DNA of 48,989 bases, taken from contig JAEEWG010000021.1 of the NCBI GenBank assembly GCA_016287245.1, forward strand, positions 1-48,989, written 5' to 3'. The notes beneath the pieces were generated by a model. The model did no database searches. It was not told where the DNA came from and saw only the letters and a list, made by a program, of their open reading frames with translations. The stretch comes from Clostridia bacterium (lineage in GTDB: Bacteria; Bacillota; Clostridia; Saccharofermentanales; Saccharofermentanaceae). Positions 9,164 through 17,771 of this stretch are shown piece after piece (position 1 is the first letter of the stretch; the number at the start of each line of letters is the position of its first letter). A program made the position numbers and the translations under genes.

Positions 9164-9855
9164 TTGCCGGCACCCGTAACGTACTTATAGCCTTCCTTCC
9201 AGACGGTCACGATGCGGGAAGGATTCTTGGGATCAGATTCGATCGCTTCTCTGAGCTTTCGGATATGCACGTTGAGCGTGCCGTCGGAAGTGAACTTGTC
9301 TTTCCATACATTATCGAAAAGCTCCGTCTTCGTGATCAGGCGGTCCGGGTTTTCGATGAGATAGCAAAGGAGTGAGAACTCCATGGAAGTCAGTTTCTTC
9401 TGTTCGCCGGAAAGCTCCACGGTCTTATTCTTCTTATCCACGGAAAGCTCGCCGTCAGTAAAGATATCCGCCTGCGGCTTTTCTTCCATGGCACCGAAAC
9501 GGCGGAGCATGACCTTGACCTTCGCAAGGAGAACGCCGAGCGAATAGGGCTTTTCGATATAGTCGTCACCGCCGATATTCAAGGCGATGATCTTGTCGTC
9601 ATCGGTATTTCTCGCGGAAATGAAAAGGATCGGGATACTGAGCGTATTTCGGATATGCTTACATAGTTCAAACCCGGAACCATCGCCCAGGTTGATATCC
9701 AGAAGAATCAGACTCGTCTCATTTTCCGAAAAGAATGAAAGTGCCTCGGCCATGCTGTAGCAGGCGCAGGTCTTCACATCGAACATGTTAAAGTATTCAC
9801 AGGTGTTATCTGCGATCGCTTTTTCATCATCAACTATCAGACAGTCATATCTCAT
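9160..9855 (-). CDS. OmpR/PhoB-family response regulator
   Basis: DNA-binding partner of the adjacent kinase; 231 residues. The receiver domain (1-115) has acidic residues D9/D10, phospho-acceptor D53 in LLDINLG, S80 and K102 in EKPYS. A winged-helix Trans_reg_C domain spans about 130-228, with TSDGTLNVHIRKLREAIE as recognition helix region and a C-terminal VWKEGYKYV hairpin. Probable targets are the TTAA repeats before the ABC exporter and possibly its own operon. It follows the membrane protein gene at 9865-10989 by 9 bp. Confidence 0.95.
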   Translation of the reverse strand: MRYDCLIVDDEKAIADNTCEYFNMFDVKTCACYSMAEALSFFSENETSLILLDINLGDGSGFELCKHIRNTLSIPILFISARNTDDDKIIALNIGGDDYIEKPYSLGVLLAKVKVMLRRFGAMEEKPQADIFTDGELSVDKKNKTVELSGEQKKLTSMEFSLLCYLIENPDRLITKTELFDNVWKDKFTSDGTLNVHIRKLREAIESDPKNPSRIVTVWKEGYKYVTGAGK

Positions 9856-9864
9856 GAAGTACGG

Positions 9865-10989
9865 TTATTCTCCTTCTTCTCCGCCCCATTCGACAAGCAC
9901 GAGACCTTTTCGCTCTTCGACCGAAGGATTCATGGAAGACAGATCCTGCTCGTCTATATAAGTATACTCATCGGACGGATAGAAGTACATATTGACACGA
10001 ATGATCGTGTCCGGTGCCGGCTGAACATCAAGCCCGACGGAATTCTCATAGGCTTCCTTCTGGAAACAGATCACGTTATACGGATTCTTCTCCATCTGCG
10101 GGAGCCAGTACATGATGAAGGTATTGGCTTCCTTCTCGGTAAGTCCGAGTTCAAAAAGCGCTTCTTCCAGGAATTTCGCGGTATCTTCACCTTTCACACA
10201 GAAGCCCTTTTGTGTATCCGGGGTAAAACCGATATCTGCTTCGAAGAAGAGATATTCGTAAGATCTTTCGTTACTGTCGGTCAAAGTACCGTCCGCGGAA
10301 GTCTTCACTGTCCATCCGTCGTTTTCTTCGTAGGAAGGATATGTGCATGTCAGATCTCCGTCAAAATTCAGTTTTACGGAGACTTCGCGCTCTTTTTCAT
10401 CGTACAGATAAATGATCGGGGCATCGACATGCATGACGCCTTCTTCGCTCTTCAAAAACTCTTCATCGTTCATCTTATTGTTGATCTTGATCCCCGCAAT
10501 CACGCAGAAAACCAGAGCAAGCGCCAGGACCACCGAACCTGCGATGGTGCCGATACGATTCTTCTTTCGAATGAACTTGATTAGGAAAAAAACGATGACA
10601 CCGATCGCGAACGTCGTCATGCCGATCCCGTTCACGACGCTGTTGCAGAATTGCTGCACCCGGCTTGAAAGACTATACGTTTCGATCTTCTTGAATCCGT
10701 TATGGTAGTCATAGGTTATGGTGTCTCCGTCCTTGATCACCTCAGGAGTCGGTTTCGACGTTGGTGTGGAAGTTGCGTCAGAGACATCATCAATGATGAG
10801 ACTGTCGATCGCGGGACTTCCGGTACATTCCACGCGGGTAAGCACTTTATACCCATTCGTGTGGACGTGAAAACAAACTCCAAATGCCATGCTGAAAGCA
10901 ACTGCGAGCACAATAACAAATACAAAATAAAGGATAGTCGATTTTGAAACACGAGATTGTTTCTTGGGTTTCGAATTATTGTCTTCCAT
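9865..10989 (-). CDS. conserved membrane protein of unknown function
   Basis: 374 residues: a cytoplasmic Lys-rich N-terminus, TM1 at about 19-41, an outer loop with a Thr/Pro-rich stretch, two further hydrophobic segments (about 120-140 and 148-170), then an extracytoplasmic domain. The latter begins DAPIIYLYDEKEREVSVKL and holds FCVKGEDTAKFLEEALFELG, YWLPQMEKNPYN and a terminal LVEWGG; I recognise this as a widespread Bacillota domain without assigned function. It probably heads the regulator-kinase transcription unit (9-bp gap). A weak GGGACAG precedes the ATG, and an inverted repeat GGAACG-GTAG-CGTTCC (11001-11016) lies just upstream and could act as operator or translational hairpin. Confidence 0.8.
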   Translation of the reverse strand: MEDNNSKPKKQSRVSKSTILYFVFVIVLAVAFSMAFGVCFHVHTNGYKVLTRVECTGSPAIDSLIIDDVSDATSTPTSKPTPEVIKDGDTITYDYHNGFKKIETYSLSSRVQQFCNSVVNGIGMTTFAIGVIVFFLIKFIRKKNRIGTIAGSVVLALALVFCVIAGIKINNKMNDEEFLKSEEGVMHVDAPIIYLYDEKEREVSVKLNFDGDLTCTYPSYEENDGWTVKTSADGTLTDSNERSYEYLFFEADIGFTPDTQKGFCVKGEDTAKFLEEALFELGLTEKEANTFIMYWLPQMEKNPYNVICFQKEAYENSVGLDVQPAPDTIIRVNMYFYPSDEYTYIDEQDLSSMNPSVEERKGLVLVEWGGEEGE

Positions 10990-11049
10990 TTTTCTGTCCC
11001 GGAACGCTACCGTTCCTTAGTTTCTTCTAAAGGCCGATAATCCTTCTGA

Positions 11050-13572
11050 TTACTCTCCGCGCTTCGTGCGCTCCATCACTTCTTCCTTGGAAGGACGGAA
11101 TCTGGCGCCGGAGAAATACTTCTTCTCGAAATCCTCCGGCGAAAGGGGCCTGGCGAAATAGAAGCCCTGGAAGATATCTACACCGAGTGCCCGGATACGG
11201 GAGGCTTTCTGTGCAGTCTCAATACCCTCAACACAAACAGTCATGCCGATGGTTCTGGTAAGAAGCACGATAGCCGAAATAAATGAGGTATTGAAACGGT
11301 CGTCCTGATCGACGAATGCACGGTCGATCTTGATCTCATCTACCGGGAATTCACGAAGGTAGTTAAAGGAGGAATAACCGGTTCCGAAGTCATCGAGCGC
11401 GATGCGGATCCCGTTATTACGAAGTTTTGTCATGTTCTGGCGGCAGATCGCGAGATTCTTCATCAAGGACGTCTCCGTGATCTCCAGAAGGATATTTCTC
11501 GGGCTTAAGCCATATTCACCCAGGAGCTGGATAACATAGTCCGCAAAATCGATCCTCGCCATATCTTCTGCCGTGACATTGATATGCACATAGAAATCAT
11601 CCGATACACCGCTGTCGATCCAGTCCTTGCACTGCTTCATGGCGGTGCGCAGGATCCAGTCGCCCACGATGTTCATCTGACCGGTCGCATAGACGGCAGC
11701 GATGACCTTTTCCGGGTTAATGAGAGTGCCCTGCGGAGATCTCCAGCGAAGAAGAGCTTCGCAGCCGACAAGGCGCTCGGATCTGGCATCTACCAGCGGC
11801 TGGAAGTAAAGAAGGAAGTTCTGGTTGCCTTCTCTGATCGATTTACTGATCTGGAACTCGAAGTCCAGTCTTTCTTTGAGCTCCACCTTGAACTGCGGAG
11901 TATAGATCGAATAGGTAAGACGCGGGTCCTGCTTGACCTTATGGAGCGTGATCTCGGCATTGACTAAAAGCTCCTCGGCGACGTTTCCGCAGGACGGGAA
12001 AAGCGAGGCACTCATGGAGAATGTCACGTAGATCGTGCTTCTGTCGAGTGTCATCGGCTCGTTCATCTCTTCCTTGATGGTCTTCATGTAGTTTTCGACC
12101 TGCACACGGGTCGCCTTCGGCCACAGAAGACAGAATGTATCCATGCTGATATGGTAAAGTTCGCTTCCCTCCGGACGGCTCTCACGGATCTTCTTTCCTA
12201 CCGTGATAAGGAGCTTGTCGCCGGCATCTCTGCCGTAACGGTCGTTAAAGACATGGAAGTCCTTAATGTCCATGAGGACGATCGCCGCGGAAAGGATATC
12301 GCGGTTATGGATCAGCGCATCAAGATCGGAAATGAGTCTTTCACGTACGAGAAGGCCGGTCAGTGCATTACGGGAAGAGTTCTTCTCCACATTCTCACGC
12401 ATCTCGTTCATGGAGGTCAGGTCGAAGATCGTTCCGATGATGACCAGCGCCTGCTTGCTGCTGTCATATACGGTCTTACCTCTGGAAGCCAGCCACCTGA
12501 TCTGATCGTCATTGCCCCATACACGGAATTCGATGGAGAAGGTATCCCTCTCCTCATCGACGAGGTAGGTAAATGTCTCGATAAAGCGGCGGCGGTCATC
12601 TTCGATGACTTCGTCTGCCATCATGCGGATAATGTCGCCGGTATATGTCAGTTCCATATCCGGGAAAGCATCCTTCAGGTTCGGGGAGAAATTCAGGATG
12701 CCGCGTTTCATGTCCGCAGTAAAAGTAATGGCCTCGGATCCGTCGATGATGAGTCTTTGCAGCGAGTTCGTCTTCTTCTTATCCGTGATATCCACGAGGA
12801 TACCGATCTTATAGTGCTTCTGGTCCGGTGCGGTAAACTCGAACACGCCGCAGGAATGGACCCAGACCTCACCCTGTACCGGAGAAAGGATACGGAAGTC
12901 CAGCGTCGGATCGACAGCATCCGGCAGTCTTCTCAGTTTCATGACCGTCAGGAAAACGTTATAGTCATCGGGGTTAATGAAGTTGGCGACTTCTTTGGAA
13001 GCATGCTGAAGATCTTTGGTCGGGAAATCCAGGAGGCGGGCCATCGCGGAATTAAAACGGCAGTAGTCACTTCCGGTTTCCAGGCAGAAAACATATCCGT
13101 CGATCGAGTCATTTATGAGTTTTTCATACACGATCTCGCCGAAGCTCTGCGTATAGTCTTCCATTATGCCGAAGATCAGGAGATGGTTCTCCTTTCTTAC
13201 GGCCTGCATGTTGACACGCACGCGGTAAGTCTGGCGGTGATTGGAATATAAGTTATGTTCAAAGGAAACTACCCTGTGGGTATCCGCCGCAAGGTCAAAA
13301 AAAGCTTCTTCATAGCGGACGGCCAGTGCCCGCTTCTCATTCGGATCTACAAACTCGAGGAAAGAGTCCAGCAGCATATCTTCCGCTGCAGCCGGACCAA
13401 TATAATCTATCATTCCTCTGGAAAAGAAGAATCTCTTCTCCTTCGGAAAAACGACGAACGTACACATGGCTACCTGCGCAATCAAACTGTCCGCCTGTGC
13501 TAAAAGCTGCGGATCCAGGCTGATCGACGAGTCATATGAAGCAGATACAAAACCGGATTCGTCGGCCACCAT
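11050..13572 (-). CDS. PAS/degenerate GGDEF/EAL protein, predicted c-di-GMP phosphodiesterase
   Basis: 840 residues with no membrane segments. The N-terminal half looks like two or three PAS-type sensor modules (RVRVNMQAVRKENHLLIFGIM; IGTIFDLTSMNEM). Next is a GGDEF-like domain in which the active-site loop reads SMDTF (about residues 474-478), so cyclase activity should be lost. The EAL domain keeps its catalytic set: EALLRW (about 605), INVTAEDM, LEITET, LDDFGTGYSS (about 725), EIKIDRAF and CVEGIE (about 784). It should therefore hydrolyse c-di-GMP, with PAS and GGDEF-like parts regulating it. GGGGAGAA precedes the start; it follows rsmI after 36 bp. Confidence 0.92.
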   Translation of the reverse strand: MVADESGFVSASYDSSISLDPQLLAQADSLIAQVAMCTFVVFPKEKRFFFSRGMIDYIGPAAAEDMLLDSFLEFVDPNEKRALAVRYEEAFFDLAADTHRVVSFEHNLYSNHRQTYRVRVNMQAVRKENHLLIFGIMEDYTQSFGEIVYEKLINDSIDGYVFCLETGSDYCRFNSAMARLLDFPTKDLQHASKEVANFINPDDYNVFLTVMKLRRLPDAVDPTLDFRILSPVQGEVWVHSCGVFEFTAPDQKHYKIGILVDITDKKKTNSLQRLIIDGSEAITFTADMKRGILNFSPNLKDAFPDMELTYTGDIIRMMADEVIEDDRRRFIETFTYLVDEERDTFSIEFRVWGNDDQIRWLASRGKTVYDSSKQALVIIGTIFDLTSMNEMRENVEKNSSRNALTGLLVRERLISDLDALIHNRDILSAAIVLMDIKDFHVFNDRYGRDAGDKLLITVGKKIRESRPEGSELYHISMDTFCLLWPKATRVQVENYMKTIKEEMNEPMTLDRSTIYVTFSMSASLFPSCGNVAEELLVNAEITLHKVKQDPRLTYSIYTPQFKVELKERLDFEFQISKSIREGNQNFLLYFQPLVDARSERLVGCEALLRWRSPQGTLINPEKVIAAVYATGQMNIVGDWILRTAMKQCKDWIDSGVSDDFYVHINVTAEDMARIDFADYVIQLLGEYGLSPRNILLEITETSLMKNLAICRQNMTKLRNNGIRIALDDFGTGYSSFNYLREFPVDEIKIDRAFVDQDDRFNTSFISAIVLLTRTIGMTVCVEGIETAQKASRIRALGVDIFQGFYFARPLSPEDFEKKYFSGARFRPSKEEVMERTKRGE

Positions 13573-13608
13573 CTTCTATACTTTCTCCCCTACACATAAG
13601 TGTTTATG

Positions 13609-14439
13609 TTATTTTAACATTTCCAGCACCTCAGCGTATAGTGCCTTTTTGCTTTCTCCCCATTCCAAAGCAAGAGTTTTTGCGATTTCTTTAGTGGACA
13701 TTCCCTCATTTTCTAAATTTATTATGCGATTTTTGCGCTCTTCCTTTGTCAGGACCGGCTTTTCTTTTTCGGCCGGTGCGCCTTCGAGCACGAGAACGAA
13801 TTCACCCTTCGGCGGGACCTCGGAAAAGTGCCCGATCACTTCGGAAAGGGTTCCCCTGACGACTTCTTCGTATTTCTTCGTCAGTTCCCGGCAGGCGGAG
13901 ATCCGCCGATTCGAAAGGCCCGCTTCAGAAAGATCTGAAAGCGTACGGAGGAGCCGGTGCGGCGCTTCGTAGAGGATCGTCGTAGAAGGCATCATAGCTA
14001 CCACCTGCAGACGTTCTTTTCTCTCTTTGGTCTCCACCGGTAAAAATCCCTCGAAGAAATAATGATGCGTATCCATACCGGAAAGCACCAGCGCCGTGAT
14101 CCCGGCGACCGGTCCCGGCACTGCCGTCACGTCGATCCCTTCTTCGATACAGAGATGGACGAGATCCTCACCCGGATCGGAGATACTGGGCATGCCGGCA
14201 TCAGAAACAAGCGCGACGGAAAGACCTTCCTTCATGCGGGAAATAAGCTTGCTTCCGGAAGAAGCCTTGTTATGTTCGTGGTAACTTACTAGTTTGGCGG
14301 AGATCTCAAAATGCGAAAGCAGAAGTCCTGTGCGCCTTGTGTCTTCACAGGCCACGATATCCACGCTCCTTAAAACCTCGATCGCACGGGGCGAGAGGTC
14401 CTGCATATTTCCGATCGGCGTTCCCACTAAATACAGCAT
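13609..14439 (-). CDS. rsmI: 16S rRNA (cytidine1402-2'-O)-methyltransferase
   Basis: SAM-dependent tetrapyrrole-methylase-fold enzyme that 2'-O-methylates C1402 in the ribosomal P site. The product opens MLYLVGTPIGNMQDLSPRA, the family hallmark, followed by VACEDTRRTGLLL, VSDAGMPSISDPG, and VPGPVAGITALVLSGM with FEGFLP, all typical of RsmI. 276 residues is normal; the C-terminal HTH-like extension (MSTKEIAKTLALEWGESKK) is also usual. It follows trmN6 by 3 bp, as in the yabB-yabC order of Bacillus. Confidence 0.97.
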   Translation of the reverse strand: MLYLVGTPIGNMQDLSPRAIEVLRSVDIVACEDTRRTGLLLSHFEISAKLVSYHEHNKASSGSKLISRMKEGLSVALVSDAGMPSISDPGEDLVHLCIEEGIDVTAVPGPVAGITALVLSGMDTHHYFFEGFLPVETKERKERLQVVAMMPSTTILYEAPHRLLRTLSDLSEAGLSNRRISACRELTKKYEEVVRGTLSEVIGHFSEVPPKGEFVLVLEGAPAEKEKPVLTKEERKNRIINLENEGMSTKEIAKTLALEWGESKKALYAEVLEMLK

Positions 14440-14442
14440 ATC

Positions 14443-15222
14443 CTATTCTTCCTTGTTATAGATCTTCTTAAGTGCCGGAGTATATTCCCCGTTTTCGTCC
14501 CGAAGGATCAGGGGAGCTGTGATCACCGTGCCCGACATCTTCCCGCCTTTTTTAGCGGAAAGCAGGAATAGCGTCGCTTCCTTTCCGGCATAGGGATGGA
14601 CGAAGGTGATCTTTTTCGGAATTATATTCTGCTTCATGCATTCTTTCATGACGAGGGACAGTGTCGTTGCCCGATCCACGAGGAAAAGATCCCCGCGTGA
14701 AGTGAGCATCTTCCGGGCACAGGACAGAAAATCCGATATATCCCCATGCATGGAAAACCTTGCTTCCAGAAGCGCCGTGCTTTTTTTATCCTCCGAAGTC
14801 ACAGGGCCGTCTTTCGGGTCACGGAAAGGCGGGTTCATGAAGACCGCATCATAAGAATTTCCCGGAACTTTTTCGGTCGGGAGATCCCGAAGGTCGGTCA
14901 TAAAGCCTCTTACCCGGTCGGAAAGGTCGTTAAGAACGATATTTCTTTCAAAGATCCGGGATGCTTCTTTCTGCCGCTCGACCCCGTCGATCTTAAGATC
15001 CTTCCTTCTTGCAGAAAGAAGGATCGAAGCCGCACCGCAGTTGGTGCCCAGCTCTAAAACGCGGATCGGCGATCCCTGACGGAGACGGAGGTTTTCGGAG
15101 ACAAACCACGAAAGAAGGACGGTGTCCTCACCGAAGCGGAAGCCGTCCCGGCTCTGGATCAAGTGGAAGCCGTCCCTTTCCAGGTCTTCCAGTGTCTCTT
15201 TATTGGGGTCGAAAACTTCCAA
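14443..15222 (-). CDS. trmN6: TrmN6-type SAM-dependent N6-adenine methyltransferase (YabB-like)
   Basis: Rossmann-fold methyltransferase; relatives modify A37 of tRNA-Val. The start matches the family pattern GFHLIQSRDGFRFGEDTVLL, followed by the SAM motif VLELGTNCGAASILL and the amino-methyltransferase motif NPPF (about residues 129-132). 259 residues is usual. Position between ricT/ferredoxin and rsmI equals that of yabB in Bacillus. The exact target base in this lineage is inferred from family. Confidence 0.9.
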   Translation of the reverse strand: MEVFDPNKETLEDLERDGFHLIQSRDGFRFGEDTVLLSWFVSENLRLRQGSPIRVLELGTNCGAASILLSARRKDLKIDGVERQKEASRIFERNIVLNDLSDRVRGFMTDLRDLPTEKVPGNSYDAVFMNPPFRDPKDGPVTSEDKKSTALLEARFSMHGDISDFLSCARKMLTSRGDLFLVDRATTLSLVMKECMKQNIIPKKITFVHPYAGKEATLFLLSAKKGGKMSGTVITAPLILRDENGEYTPALKKIYNKEE

Positions 15223-15241
15223 AAAAACAATCTCCTTATCA

Positions 15242-15281
15242 CGAAAAAGAGATCTGCTCCCCTATAAGAGGACCAGATCCC
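15242..15281 (-). terminator. rho-independent terminator after ferredoxin gene
   Basis: On the minus strand a 12-position stem (15268-15279 with 15251-15262, one mismatch) with a 5-nt loop is followed by CTTTTTC. It lies between the ferredoxin stop and trmN6, so part of the tmk-to-ferredoxin transcript should end here. Confidence 0.75.
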
Positions 15282-15306
15282 TCATCTTACTTCTTATCTT
15301 GCACGA

Positions 15307-15477
15307 TCAGCCTTGAGAAATCGCGCCAGCCGGACAAGCCGCCTCGCAAGAACCACACTCAAGACAGAGATCCGGGTTGATCTCGTACTTACCATCGCCC
15401 TGAGCGATAGCGCCTACCGGGCACTCGCCCTCACAGGAACCGCAAGACAGACATGCATCAGAAATTACATATGCCAT
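15307..15477 (-). CDS. 2[4Fe-4S] ferredoxin
   Basis: 56-residue clostridial-type ferredoxin. Two CxxCxxCxxxCP motifs are complete: CLSCGSCEGECP and CLECGSCEAACP, each binding a 4Fe-4S cluster, related by internal duplication. Start chosen at MAYVISD (15477) because AAGGAGG lies just upstream; a longer frame to 15519 has no support. It is a soluble low-potential electron carrier. Its place right behind ricT and before trmN6 is unusual compared with Bacillus and may link it to Fe-S dependent RicT function, but it may just be a general electron carrier. Confidence 0.96.
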   Translation of the reverse strand: MAYVISDACLSCGSCEGECPVGAIAQGDGKYEINPDLCLECGSCEAACPAGAISQG

Positions 15478-15559
15478 ATTGTCATCCTCCTTATTCTGGT
15501 CTATGACTTCATTAAACACTATTTTTTTCTTTTTGTAAATTGAACAATTTGTAAAAAAA

Positions 15560-16435
15560 TCATTCCTCCGGCTTTTCGGGCTGGGGCTTCTTCTTCGGAC
15601 AGTCCGCTTTGCACTGCGGCTGCGGCGGATTCACCAGAGAAACATCGACGGCGTCGTAGATCTGCATCTCTGTCTCCTCATCTTTTTCAAAGCGCACCGT
15701 GACCTTTTCCTTCAAAAGATCGGAATAGATAACGACACCGATGCCATCCGGAGTTTTGACTTTTTTACCAACCTTCGGCACACGGCGGTTCGCATCTTCA
15801 TAGGCCGCCTGCTCATAGGAAAGGCAGCACATCAGTCTTCCGCAGGTACCGGTCAGCTTGGTCGGATTCATGGAAAGGCCCTGGTCTTTTGCCATACGGA
15901 TCGTCACCGGCAGGAACTGGTCAAGATACGAGCAGCAGCAGAGTTCTCTTCCGCAGATGCCCAGGCCGCCGACCATCTTCGCCTGCTCACGGGAACCGAT
16001 CTGGCGAAGCTCGATACGTGTCCTGAAGCACGATGTCAGATCCTTGACGAGTTCTCTGAAGTCCACGCGCTTGTCGGCGGTAAAGTAGAAAGTCAGTTTT
16101 CTTCCGTCAAAAGAATAGACCGCCTCGACGAGCGTCATGGGAAGTTCTCTTTTCTCGATGAGCTCCAGGCATTTATAGAATGCGCCCTGCTCTCTTTCCT
16201 TCTTTTCCCGGTAATGCTCCATCTCTTTTTCGTTGGCATACCGGAGGACCGGAAGGACGGTCTCATCCACTTTTTCGTCCGGAAGGTCGAAAGGCTCATC
16301 CACGACGAATGCAATATCCTGTCCCAGTGCGGTATTGACCATTACGGCATCTCCGACCTTGAGCTTTAAGTCATTGGCGAGAAAACGGTAAGGCTTACCT
16401 GCATCGTGGAAACGCAGATTTACAACTTTAGCCAT
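15560..16435 (-). CDS. ricT: PSP1-domain protein RicT (YaaT)
   Basis: 291-residue member of the YaaT/RicT family, which in Bacillus forms the Fe-S-containing RicAFT complex acting on RNase Y-dependent mRNA processing and on sporulation and competence. The family core is clear: KMVGGLGICGRELCCCSYL and LTGTCGRLMCCLSYEQAAYED, with the conserved Cys cluster, plus a basic Pro/Lys tail rich in Cys (KADCPKKK). Starts after AAGGAG with 7-nt spacing and overlaps the holB end by 8 bp. Confidence 0.95.
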   Translation of the reverse strand: MAKVVNLRFHDAGKPYRFLANDLKLKVGDAVMVNTALGQDIAFVVDEPFDLPDEKVDETVLPVLRYANEKEMEHYREKKEREQGAFYKCLELIEKRELPMTLVEAVYSFDGRKLTFYFTADKRVDFRELVKDLTSCFRTRIELRQIGSREQAKMVGGLGICGRELCCCSYLDQFLPVTIRMAKDQGLSMNPTKLTGTCGRLMCCLSYEQAAYEDANRRVPKVGKKVKTPDGIGVVIYSDLLKEKVTVRFEKDEETEMQIYDAVDVSLVNPPQPQCKADCPKKKPQPEKPEE

Positions 16436-17438
16436 CAGTACACTCCTTTTTCAGTGCCAGAAGCATCCGACACACGATCATTTCATAATTTCCGTTGGCC
16501 TTTTCGGCCCGCGAAGCAACCGTCAGGACAGAGCTCATTTTGCCGATCCTGGCGGGATTTATCTTATAGCGCTTGATCACATTGACCATCTTATCTTTTT
16601 TCACTTTATCATGCAAGCGATCCGAATCGGGAGAAAGCGAGAGCACGGCCATCTCGCCGAGGACCATATCCATGAGCGTCAAAACGTCCTGGAAGTGCTC
16701 TTTTTCCTCATCGAAAAAAGAATAGACATCGGTAAGAAGCTCGGTCTTACTGATCTCCGGCAGACGAAGAAGGAAGTCCGTGACCTCCTCGTAGTCGTTG
16801 ACGAGCCAGTCCGTCTGGGAAAGGCCCATGGCCGATCCGATCACTCCTCCGGAAAAATGCGCGAAAAGCTCCGCCTCTTCCGGAAGGATATCCGGGTCAT
16901 TCTTCTTAAGTACGTCCACGACCTCTTTTTCGGTATTCGGAAGGAGCCGCACCGACACGGTACGGGAAAGGATCGTCGGCAGAAGTTTGGATTCATCGCT
17001 GACCGTCAGGATAAAGACGACATGTTTCGGCGGCTCCTCGAGGGTCTTAAGAAGCGCATTCTGCCCTTCTTCCGCAAGGGCATCCGCATCGATCAGATAG
17101 ACTTTCCTGGATGCGATCTGCGACATGATGCCTACATCTCCGAGGATCCTGCTTCGGACATCGGCGACCTTGATATTCTTCTCCCCAGGCGGAAGAAGAA
17201 GTTCTTTATAGTCCGGGTGGGTATGCTCGCGCATATAGATGCAGTTGGGGCAGGTCCCGCATCCGCCATTTTCTGTCGGATGGCTACATAAAAGGCCCTT
17301 GGCGAATTCTCTTCCCAGAGTCTTTTTTCCGATGCCCTGCGGGCCCACCAATAAAAAAGCGTGCCCCGGCTCGCCGACTAGCGGTACTCCGAGGCGCTGT
17401 TTTGCTTCATTTTGTCCGACCAGTTCAGAAAAACTCAT
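16428..17438 (-). CDS. holB: DNA polymerase III subunit delta' (clamp loader)
   Basis: AAA+ clamp-loader subunit that helps load the sliding clamp. 336 residues: Walker A region GPQGIGKKT (about 33-41), zinc-binding cysteines in CSHPTENGGCGTCPNC, and sensor-like LLKTLEEPPKHVVFIL with LLPTILSRT, as in delta' and gamma/tau. Located between darA and ricT in the conserved Bacillus order. It starts 3 bp after the darA stop with GAGAAGATG as a modest ribosome binding site. Confidence 0.95.
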   Translation of the reverse strand: MSFSELVGQNEAKQRLGVPLVGEPGHAFLLVGPQGIGKKTLGREFAKGLLCSHPTENGGCGTCPNCIYMREHTHPDYKELLLPPGEKNIKVADVRSRILGDVGIMSQIASRKVYLIDADALAEEGQNALLKTLEEPPKHVVFILTVSDESKLLPTILSRTVSVRLLPNTEKEVVDVLKKNDPDILPEEAELFAHFSGGVIGSAMGLSQTDWLVNDYEEVTDFLLRLPEISKTELLTDVYSFFDEEKEHFQDVLTLMDMVLGEMAVLSLSPDSDRLHDKVKKDKMVNVIKRYKINPARIGKMSSVLTVASRAEKANGNYEMIVCRMLLALKKECTDG

Positions 17439-17441
17439 AGA

Positions 17442-17771
17442 TCACATCTTCTCGAACTGTTCTACATTGACGACGAAGACCGTCGCACCGCCCACCGTCA
17501 CATCGACCGGGTACGGTACATAGGAACCGCCCATAGCAGACGGAGTCAGGTTCGTATTGATCGCCGACTGGCGGGAGGAAGAATACTTGCGGATCAGGTC
17601 CAGTACTTCCTGAAGTTTTTCGGTATCGACAACGATCATCAATGTGGTATTGCCGGAACGGAGAAATCCGCCGGAAGAATTCAGTTTCGTCACACGGAAA
17701 CCGGCTTTGTTCAATTCGGCCATCAGGCGGGGCGTATCCTCATCATGTACGATTGCAAATACAAGTTTCAT
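17442..17771 (-). CDS. darA: cyclic-di-AMP receptor (PII-like)
   Basis: 109-residue DarA/PstA (YaaQ) family protein, a PII-like trimer that binds c-di-AMP. MKLVFAIVHDEDTPRLMAEL, VTKLNSSGGFLRSGNTTLMI and a VNVEQFEK-type end are characteristic; the Gly-rich SSGGFLRSGNTT loop forms the nucleotide site in known structures. Its start overlaps the tmk stop by 4 bp (ATGA), with GGAGGT nine bases upstream. Confidence 0.96.
   Translation of the reverse strand: MKLVFAIVHDEDTPRLMAELNKAGFRVTKLNSSGGFLRSGNTTLMIVVDTEKLQEVLDLIRKYSSSRQSAINTNLTPSAMGGSYVPYPVDVTVGGATVFVVNVEQFEKM

Noticed and set aside
12151..13251. 366-codon plus-strand frame across the PAS/EAL gene
   Set aside because: Antisense shadow; the minus-strand frame has intact EAL motifs.
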